In this document: in pieces, positions 56,215 to 64,000 of the stretch
Layout: each line of letters opens with the position of its first letter
How positions within the stretch are numbered: the stretch's first letter is position 1
Origin: Typhlomys cinereus
Taxonomy: Eukaryota > Chordata > Mammalia > Rodentia > Platacanthomyidae
Reading direction: 5' to 3'
DNA length: 64,000 nucleotides
Assembly: GCA_023101885.1 (NCBI GenBank)
Contig: JALPQD010000089.1
Span: 1,225,087 to 1,289,086 of the forward strand
Translations under genes and position numbers: made by a program
Notes under the pieces: model-generated
The model's input: the letters and a program-made list of their open reading frames with translations, nothing else
What the model was told of the DNA's origin: nothing
Database searches by the model: none

Positions 56215-56535
56215 AATGTTGCGTTTCTCATTGTTGTGGCACAATACCCAAGAAAAGCCATTTAAAGAGAGAGACGTTCATTCTGTCTTAGTTTGAGGGA
56301 ACAGTCCTTCATGGAAAGGAAAATATGGCACCTGTGGCAACATGGTACATGGCTGTGGGTACACCCTGGCAGACCAGAAGCACCCAGCAGGAATAGACAC
56401 AGGGCTAATATAACCCTCAAAGTTTCCCCTAGTGGCCTATACTTGCCAGCTAAGCCCCTTGTCCAAAAGATCTCATAATCTTCCAAAACAATAAAACCAC
56501 CTGGAGACCAAAGGTTCAAACACATGAGCAATGAG
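56215..56535 (-). mobile_element. MaLR-like LTR, second type, antisense
   Basis: CTCATTGTTGTGGCACAATA on the left and TCAAACACATGAGC on the right, with CTTCCAAAACAATAAAACCA between. This matches the layout of a rodent LTR also present at 62090. Family uncertain. Confidence 0.5.
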
Positions 56536-57234
56536 CATTCAAACCAGAGCAGATGGTTATTGCCATATAGTCAGGCACATGCTATTCCATCATGCCTACT
56601 AACCTGATGAATAAGAATCAAATGTGGATGGTATTAGATGGTCAGCTACATTGATTACAATTAAACTAACTGAATTAAAAAAGGGACTAAATCAGATATG
56701 GAGAAACTTGCAGTGATCTGCTGTGGAAACCGTGCATAGAAGTCCACTTCTCTCAGAACCACAGTGAGCCTGGCTTAAGCACAATATCTAAGGATGTTGA
56801 TGGGGGGAGGGATGCTGGGCTTGGCTTTATTCTTCAATTTGCTGCTATTCCTGGTGGCTTACATGACTCAGGAATCATTATTTGTTGTATAATATGAAGT
56901 GGGTGGCATGTCTGTAAGTAGGAAGACAGGTGAAAAAGTTAAGAAAACTCTAGATAAATTGATTACAGAATATTGATTGCCAGAGAAGATGTTCACTACG
57001 AGCAAAACTTCTCTAGTCTTGACAAGGATACCTAAAGAGACTTCTATTGTTCCTTAAGGATAATGTTGCAAACTATAAATTAAACTTGTTTGTGATCTTG
57101 TGTAATGGGAACTGCAGGACCTTCAAGTGTTCCAGTACTAAATAATAGCCTATGTATCTAGTAGGTCATTCCATCTACTTGTAAGCACCTCTTGGTAAAA
57201 TCATGCACCACTATTACTAGGTGATAAGTGATTC
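56536..57234. other. Unassigned DNA
   Basis: No gene or named repeat. It lies within the stack that splits the ancient L1M. Confidence 0.5.
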
Positions 57235-57425
57235 TTGATGTTTTATAAACATATTTATTTTATTATTATTTGTGTGGGTGAGAGTGTGTGCATAATATGT
57301 ATGTGTGTGCCAGTTTACAGAGCATGTATGGTCAGAGGGCAGTTTCGTGGAGCTGTTTTTCTCTTTTTATCTTTACGTGTGCAGCAAATGCTTTTATCTG
57401 CTAAGGAATTTCACTCCCCCTATTG
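57235..57425 (-). mobile_element. B4-type SINE, antisense
   Basis: TATTTATTTTATTATTATTT tail, GTGTGTGCATAATATG, GGTCAGAGGGCAGTTTCGTG, ending CTAAGGAATTTCACTCCCCC. Diverged B4. Confidence 0.55.
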
Positions 57426-57439
57426 AGGCTTTTTGTTTA

Positions 57440-57900
57440 TTTTATATTATCTATTTTATGTTTATATATTCTATTTATTTTATATTTATATTATATTTTA
57501 TATTATTATTTTATTTATTATATATTAAACCCTTATTGAAAATGTAGTTTGCAAGTATTTTCTCTCATTCATGATTTTTTTTGTTTTATTGTTTTATTTC
57601 TAAGTCAAATGTTAAGGAATTTTTTTTCCTATGTTTTCCTCTAGGGGTTTTGTGGTTTTGGGTGTTATATTTGAGGTTGTAGTACATTTCAATTTTATTT
57701 TTTATGTGAAATAATATTAGGGTAATGCTATATTTATAGTGTTTGATTGAGGTGGTGTGTGTAAGGTTCGTGTCTTTGTCAATACACAACAGAAAGTTTA
57801 TATACACACTTCTGTCAATGTGAATATGACCCAGACCCTTCTTGGCCAAATTTTTGTGCTCTGATGTCATTCCTATAGTTTATTGATCTATAATGGCTAC
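57440..57900 (-). mobile_element. Ancient L1M, antisense, right part
   Basis: TATTAAACCCTTATTGAAAA, TTTGCAAGTATTTTCTCTC, CCTATGTTTTCCTCTAGGGG, TATATTTGAGGTTGTAGTAC. This is the L1 ORF2 text that should directly follow 55665. Confidence 0.7.
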
Positions 57901-58359
57901 TTCTGTCATCTTTATCTACATAAATTCAGTCATTTATAAAGTTCACTTCAATATCACATCATCTCTGAATGCTTTTCGATCTCCTACTCTTAAGTATTTT
58001 ACCTCATTTGAAATCTTCTGCGATAAAATCATTTTCCACTTTGCACATTAAGCGATGACAGTAGAGTAGACAGTAACTTGGGCATCTCTCTTTTGCTTCT
58101 GTTTCTCGACTCTTTGTGTATGGCCTGCGATTTACATTATTGGTGCTTTTGTGTCTCCCATGTTGTAGACTCAGATTGAACTGTACCACCAGCTTTTTTT
58201 GTTTTCCAGTTGGGTGAGGGCAGACCGGGAAGCTATTATAGATGTGAACCACTATCTATAGTAAATTTTGTGTATGTGTATCCTGATGATTCTGTGCCTC
58301 TAAAAGAGCAGGCTGAAACTGACTTATTATTGTAACAGTTTAGTAGAGGCATCTATTCA
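57901..58359. other. Unassigned DNA
   Basis: Nothing recognised. Confidence 0.5.
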
Positions 58360-58910
58360 TGAAATGTTCAACCTCAATACCCTCTACTCCAGTACCACTA
58401 ATTTTTAAACCTCATGTCTTATGCTTTCCCTCCCATCTATCTCACTGTCTTCTAACTACTCTGCTTTCTTTCTCTTTCATGAGCATGGCACATATTCTGG
58501 CCCCAGGGCTTGTTATTTTATTCATCTCCCTTCAGGACTTGTATTTGCTATTACATTTTCCTCCCAATATACTTTCCACTTCTTTTTGTTATCACTGGAG
58601 GTTATTGATGCATGCTAGTTTTGAGAGTGGCCTTTTTGACTATCTTATAAAAGTCTACTCACAATATGTCTTTTGTTCATTAAAAATACTCATATTTATA
58701 TTAGTGTGTGAATACTCATATCCAATGGGTGATATTGTGCTGTATATTGTTTGCATGTAATTACCTCTCTCAAAATAGAATGTCATATTCAAGAGACTGG
58801 GAATACCATTTGTAAGATTCATGGCTAAATTATTCTTTTTGAAAAGCATGTGGCAATTAGCAGATGTTCAGTAAATATTTGCTGAATAATTTAATGAACA
58901 GAATTGCTTC
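58360..58910 (+). mobile_element. L2 LINE 3' end, about 550 bp
   Basis: TCTCACTGTCTTCTAACTAC, CCCCAGGGCTTGTTATTTTA, a long diverged middle, then GCAGATGTTCAGTAAATATT and TGCTGAATAATTTAATG. This is the L2 order including its end. Confidence 0.62.
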
Positions 58911-59214
58911 TATTATTATGTCTTTCCAAGGATATCTAATCCTTATTAATGTCTTTGTCAAAATAAGGTTTATAAACACAAACTAGTATGGACATAGGTA
59001 CTAGAGTATTCATATAGAAAGACTGAACACTGAAACACATTCCTCATTTTACCCCAGTCCAGTCTCTTTGGATGCCCTTCTTGTCACTCAGAGTAGCTAC
59101 AGGGCAAAGCACATGCCCCTGTCGTTTCATTTATAAATCGCTGTCTATGTGTTGGTTGGAGTCCTTGGGCTATTAGAAATGTCCTCCACCCCACTGTTCT
59201 TCCCCTTCTCCTCT
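58911..59214. other. Unassigned DNA
   Basis: Nothing recognised. Confidence 0.5.
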
Positions 59215-59640
59215 GGGAAGTTCTTAATCTGTGTGACAGTTGACTTTGTAAGTCAAGGCTTGAGCTCTGGAAACATTTGTAAGACTTAGCAGTTGAGTTA
59301 AGCACTTTACAAGGCTCCAGGGGATTGTCTAATTGATGGGAGAAGACAGCCGGAATGGGACTGTTCCATGGACAGATGGATGAAATGGAGGGAGCTGGTT
59401 AAGAAACTTTGGCATTCTTCAGTGTTCTTGGACAGACATGCTCTTGGGCAAGGGAAGTTTATCCCTCTCTCAGCAGTCCTTTAGATAAGGTGTGGCCAGT
59501 TCCTTTGGACCCTGTAGTATGGACTTTCCTGCCAAGCTGGACTAAGAACTGTAACTGTGCAATCGTAAACCACAATGAAGTCCTTGTTCTGATAAAATGT
59601 TTGTGAATTTATCAGCAACATTCAGACAAACTGAAATAGT
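59215..59640 (+). mobile_element. MaLR-like solo LTR
   Basis: GTGTGACAGTTGACTTTGTA, GGGGATTGTCTAATTGATGG, AGGTGTGGCCAGTTCCTTTG, AAGCTGGACTAAGAACTGTA and TTTATCAGCAACATTCAGAC follow the 5891 LTR. Confidence 0.63.
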
Positions 59641-60319
59641 CATTGGCTCAGTGGAAACAATTTCTTTTAGTCCTATGGCCTTTTCATACGTGTACGTCTG
59701 GTAGGTCTGGTATGTAGTTCCATGTACTAAATTCTCTACCCTTGGCTTATTAGAAAGTGGAGACTAGAGGACTAAGTCAATACTTTTCATTCAGGTATTT
59801 ATTCCCTTAGGAATAAACTTCCTAGTAAATCAATTTCATATGACTCTCAAGTCTGCCTTTTAGAAACCTTACCTAAGCACACAGTCTCCATCAGTCTGTG
59901 CATGGTGCCTTCTGCTTCTCCTTTAGCTCCAGTGTTGAGATGTGAGCATGATGTTTGGTGCTTGTAGGTTGAAGAGGTAGCTTTTTGTCTCATTGCTTGT
60001 ATAGCTTTGTCTGCAGTCAAGTTTGAAGTCCTCTGTCTGCCTGTGAATTTAATAGAGGAAGGGAGGGAAGCGTATGTGAGGGCTGGTGTCCTCTCATCAT
60101 TAGTGCTGCAATCTACTATACTAATCTACTTTGTCTGTATTACTCCTCTTCCACACCAGTTCAAAAGTCATTAGCATTTCTAATTGTTTCATTTACCTCA
60201 CCCATGATGTTTCCTGTCATACGATGTCTCTTATTAGTGAAGAGCAATGCCTAAGTTGTCAGCTCTCTAATTATAGCATGGCATAATTACAATTATGTCA
60301 AGTAGTTATTTGTTGTGCA
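59641..60319. other. Unassigned DNA
   Basis: Nothing recognised. Confidence 0.5.
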
Positions 60320-60390
60320 TGTCACCTCTACTTGATTGTAAGGTGCTTACAGACAGATACCATCTCTTACTGATCTCAGTGACTTTTTTT
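60320..60390 (+). mobile_element. L2 fragment
   Basis: CTACTTGATTGTAAGGTGCT and ACAGACAGATACCATCTC resemble the L2 3' region. Confidence 0.5.
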
Positions 60391-60912
60391 TTTTTTTAGC
60401 AAAGCATAATGGTCAATGTGATATTGAAAGGTCTAGATTTTAGCAAAGTTTTTTTTTCCTAAATCTCATCTTACTGTCTTTGCTGAAAAGAACAATTATT
60501 TTCCTCTCTGAGTTTGATGATTTATGTTTTGTCTTTGTTAATTGCTTGTTGAAAAGAAGGCTTAAATTAATCTGCTTACACTTTAGCACTTGAAGTTTAT
60601 AGGGTAAAGACTCGATAGTTGACTGAAAAGGATTCCTTCCGTTCATCTAATGCCAAGGGGTACCTCTCATTGAATTATCTAGAGCTTGGAGGTTTATTTA
60701 CTAAGATTCTGGAGGGAACTTTGTCCACTGGGATAAGCAATTAAAAGTCAACATAATGAGATCATGATAATTATTAGCGTGATAACAACTTTTTTGATAG
60801 ACTGAGGAGGATCAAAGCTTTATCTGTTTCTCACTAAATAGTTTACTGAAAATAGGCTCCTGCAGGTTTTTAAAATTTTTGGCTCTTTTATGAACAAATG
60901 CCAAATAAAGTG
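60391..60912. other. Unassigned DNA
   Basis: Nothing recognised. Confidence 0.5.
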
Positions 60913-60928
60913 CAAAGTTGTAAGTTCT

Positions 60929-60944
60929 TTTTTTAAAAACAGAA

Positions 60945-60995
<51 letters not shown>

Positions 60996-61229
60996 CAGAG
61001 GCCACTATGTGTCCCTCTAGAGGATCAAGGATCACTTTGGAATCATCCTAGATTGCTTCTACCTCCTTGCTTTGCTTTGGGATTTCCCAGGCTTCTCCCA
61101 CCAGGGTCAGAAGTGCAGTCTGCTGCAGTTTCTGCCTGGCATTTTTACAGAGACCTGGGATCCGAACTCAGGACGTCCATGCTTGTGAGACAGAGGCTTA
61201 ACCCCTGAGCCATCCATCTGTCTAGCCCC
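60929..61229 (-). mobile_element. Older tRNA-derived SINE with (TG)n, antisense
   Basis: TG array 60948-60992, TTGCTTCTACCTCCTTGC, TTTCCCAGGCTTCTCCCACC, GGGATCCGAACTCAGGACG and AGGCTTAACCCCTGAGCCAT. Intermediate between the young and the oldest copies. Flanks near 60913-60928 and 61230-61244 (CAAAGTTGTAAGTTCT, CAAATGGTAAGTTCT) form an imperfect target-site duplication. Confidence 0.82.
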
Positions 61230-61284
61230 CAAATGGTAAGTTCTAAGAAAACTAGGTATGATCAAGGACAAAGGTGATTAGCAA

Positions 61285-61605
61285 TTGTTTTAGTTCCTAT
61301 TTCTCTTGCCATGACAAAATTACCCTGACAAAACTGGTTTAAGTGAGAAAGGTTTTATTCTGGCTCAAGGGTATAGTTTGTAATTGTGGAAAAGTCAAGA
61401 TGGCAGGGAGCATGAAGCATCTGGTCATACTGCATCCACAGTGAGGATGAAAGAGAGTGATGAAAACCAAGGAATGGTGTCTCTCGAAGTGAGTTGGGTC
61501 TTCCTACCTCAATTAATGTAATCCAGATAATCTCCCACAGGCATACTTAGAGTCTTATCTCCCAGATTTTTGTCAAATTAACTATCCTAACCATCACAGC
61601 TATGA
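61285..61605 (-). mobile_element. MaLR-like LTR, antisense
   Basis: Ends in TTTGTCAAATTAACTATCC; the centre has TTGGGTCTTCCTACCTCAAT and CCAGATAATCTCCCACAGGC, the reverse of the LTR layout. GAAAGGTTTTATTCTGG marks the polyadenylation side. Confidence 0.5.
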
Positions 61606-61675
61606 ACCAACAGCTACCATTTTTTAAAACAGTGATGGCCATTAATATTCTTTGGTTCATTTAAAAATGAGAATA

Positions 61676-61835
61676 TGTAAGCTGGATTTGAGCTGAGCTG
61701 CCTATGATAGCACTCAGAAGACTGAGGCAAGAGGACTGTCACAAATTCAGGCCAGCTTAGACTGTGATGCATAGTGTGTTCCAGGCCAGCCTAGGCTACA
61801 GGATAAAACCCCAAATCAGAAAACAAATATATGTA
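61676..61835 (+). mobile_element. B1-type SINE
   Basis: GAGCTGCCTATGATAGCACT, CAGAAGACTGAGGCAAGAGG, GTGTTCCAGGCCAGCCTAGG, then A-rich. Diverged. Confidence 0.75.
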
Positions 61836-62089
61836 GAAAGGGGGAGGGAGCGGAGTCCCTTTTAAAAAATTATACCTATATACATTCAACTGTCAAGCAA
61901 GCTTTTGAATGCTTGAAAGAATTAAGATTCAGTGTCTGTTTCTAGTTAAGAGTTTACAATATATTTGGTAAGACAAGACTGATGTACATAATGAAATGGC
62001 AAGTACCACAAGACTATAGAGAACATGATAAATTATGTTGACTTCAGCCTTACAGTGTTTGTTTTGAATACTTAAACACACTGTACTGG
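61836..62089. other. Unassigned DNA
   Basis: Nothing recognised. Confidence 0.5.
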
Positions 62090-62415
62090 TTACTCTTCCC
62101 CATTGTCGTGAGACACCACTAAACCAACTTAAGGGAAGAAAGGGAGATTTATTCAGTTTATGGTTCCAAGAAGTCTATGATAGCAGAAAAGGTGTGGCTG
62201 GTGGCTCATTAAGTCACCGCAGACATCATGGATGCTGAAGCTGCTGCTGCAAGATCAAGAACAGATTTATTCACTCAAGCAGGGAGGGGCTAACTAACTT
62301 TAAGCCCCACCCTCCGTGACTGCCTTCTTATCTAGCAAGGCTCCATCTCTTAAAGATGCTATGACCTTCCCAAACACACAAGCCTATGGGGGACAAATCA
62401 CATTTCAGATCATGA
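62090..62415 (-). mobile_element. MaLR-like LTR, second type, antisense
   Basis: AGGGAGATTTATTCAGTTTA marks the polyadenylation side, GCCCCACCCTCCGTGACTGC the centre, and CACACAAGCCTATGGGGGAC near the outer end. Same layout as 56215-56535. Confidence 0.55.
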
Positions 62416-63339
62416 CACATAGAGTTCCTTTCATTGAAGAATTCAGTAACTCATTTCAGTAATTGAAGTAATATCAGGTACTTTCTCAAATGTTCGTTGT
62501 GTCAACGAGGAACAGATGAATAATCGAAAATCTAAAGGCTACAGAAATTAGAGGATATTTGATGTAATCAGTAAAAACTGCCCAAAAAAGTAGTTATTTA
62601 AGTCTAAACCCGGATGGAAACCCTGGTAGAACGAGTAAACACAGACAGCAAAGGAGCCACTGTACTCTCTAAATCCTGAGTACCAGGAGGCTGCAAATAG
62701 AAAGTCTTATTTATTTTGACTTTGGAGGTTTGTCTAAAATGTGAAGTTCAGCGTAAGGTTAATGTTTCCAATGGAAAAAGAGATGTATGACTCACAATAA
62801 CAAGTCATTTAATTCAAGTTATATGAAAAAGAAAGTATGAAAGAGGATGGAGTGCTTTAAACAATTTTATTGGTTAATAGAAATACATGTTTTTGTTCAT
62901 CTTCTCAGCTAAATGTGTGTGTGTGTGTGTGTGTGTTGCATATATATAAATATGGGAGAAAAGGAACAAGTGAGAGGAGGGAAGGAAGGTCGGGAAGAAA
63001 GTGGTGCCAATAAAAGCACAGAACAATAATATATGTGTGTGAAAATATCATCTATGCACTAACTAAAAAGCTAAAGTTAAAAAAATGATATACTGCACAA
63101 AAATAATGGATTGGCTAGTATGCTAGAAATAGTTAAAATTTGAAATAAATTGTTCAGATGAAAAAGCAAGTTAAGTACAGGTGGTCATCAGACTGAATTA
63201 ATGAAATACCTTAGCTAATGATGCAAAGAACCATCACTTTATGATGGTTCAATCAAGTCCTTCAATCACATTTCAGAAACACAGCAATTGTGGTAATAAG
63301 AGATATGAATGAAATAAATTTTACTGGACAAAGTCTATG
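62416..63339. other. Unassigned AT-rich DNA
   Basis: A GT run at 62915-62936; otherwise nothing recognised. Confidence 0.5.
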
Positions 63340-63690
63340 TTATATCTACCTATCACCTATCTATCATCTACCATCTATCCACCTATCTCTGCCATTCACC
63401 TATTACTTATCTACATATCTATTTATCCATCTATCTGTATATATATATCTATATCTACATATCTCCATCAATCATCTCTCCTTCTATATTTATCTATATC
63501 TTTATATATCTACCATCTATATATTTATATATCAATATATCATCTTTGTGTGCTTATGTTTACATCTATCTGTCTGTCTATATGCCATCTGTCTATCATC
63601 TATCTTTATCAGCTATGTATCCATCATTTATAATGTATCTTATACAATTTACCTATCTCTCTGTCTATCATATATCTAGCATTTAAATAT
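63340..63690 (+). repeat. Degenerate TATC/ATCT tetranucleotide tract, about 350 bp
   Basis: CTATCTAC-, CATCTAT- and TATATC-type units run for about 350 bp with many substitutions. The pyrimidine-rich strand gives overlapping open frames rich in Tyr, Ser, Leu and Ile, which are a by-product of the repeat. Confidence 0.85.
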
Positions 63691-64000
63691 ACATATCTAT
63701 GAAGGACTTTTTATTCTTTAAAGATTTTATTTTTATAGTTTTTGAAATGTGAATCAAAACAAATTTTGTTACATATTACTTTAAGAAACTTGACATTTGT
63801 CTTAATACACAGTGAGTCAATATAGATACTTTAACTTTTTTTAAATGATACATCTTATTCTGGAGGAAAATGGCTAGTTTGATAGATACATGGATACACA
63901 GACTTTTGTTCTTTATTATTTCAGAGCATAATCCCAACTTAAAATTTGGCCTCCTTAAATATATAACTTCCTCCTGTAACAAAAAAAAAACTTCATAGTT
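63691..64000. other. Unassigned AT-rich DNA
   Basis: Nothing recognised up to the window end. Confidence 0.5.

Noticed and set aside
63290..63679. 129-codon open frame rich in Tyr, Ser and Ile
   Set aside because: It is a translation of the TATC tetranucleotide tract.
1..64000. A new coding system or gene cluster
   Set aside because: Apart from the L1 ORFs, no long open frame with domains was found on either strand.

Overview
This window looks like gene-poor, AT-rich rodent nuclear DNA. I found no host protein-coding exon, no cellular tRNA or rRNA gene and no CRISPR array. Almost everything that can be named is a transposable element or its debris. The rodent assignment rests on B1 SINEs, B4/ID-type tRNA-derived SINEs, rodent-style L1s whose 5' UTR is built of monomers and whose 3' UTR carries a purine tract, and MaLR-like LTRs. 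MIR, L2, Tigger and old L1M fossils show a placental mammal. No B2 element was seen. The youngest SINE is not one I know from mouse, rat or hamster, so a non-murid lineage (for example jumping mouse or jerboa relatives) is possible; that is a weak inference.

Layout. 1-2300: a young SINE, an antisense LTR, and an ancient L1 split by a young L1 tail with an inverted 5' end. 2590-6320: a MaLR-like provirus (partial 5' LTR, non-coding interior, 3' LTR) split by an L1 that kept its 5' UTR and ORF1 but lost ORF2. 6840-14190: a B1, then two fused antisense L1s inside one target-site duplication; the larger has an intact 1268-residue ORF2 and a frameshifted ORF1. 14.2-30 kb: mostly unassigned DNA with an MLT1-like LTR, a 48-bp minisatellite, older L1s, MIR, L2 and two young SINEs. 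30-39.8 kb: tail-to-tail L1s, a MIR interrupted three times, several L1 tails, old L1M. 40-50.5 kb: MIRs, ancient HAL1/L1, a 270-bp direct duplication, SINEs and an LTR. 50.5-64 kb: unassigned DNA, a layered stack (L1M split by Tigger, an LTR and a SINE), L2, LTRs and a degenerate tetranucleotide tract.

The elements do not form a pathway. The functional dependence implied is that L1 ORF2 protein (endonuclease plus reverse transcriptase) mobilises L1 itself and also the tRNA-derived SINEs and B1. The target-site duplications and A-rich tails around the young copies fit that. No new gene system was found. The most interesting content is insertion structure: the double L1 with one target-site duplication, the ORF2-less L1, the twin-primed L1, and the monomeric L1 promoters. 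Family names come from remembered sequence layout and were not checked against a repeat library.
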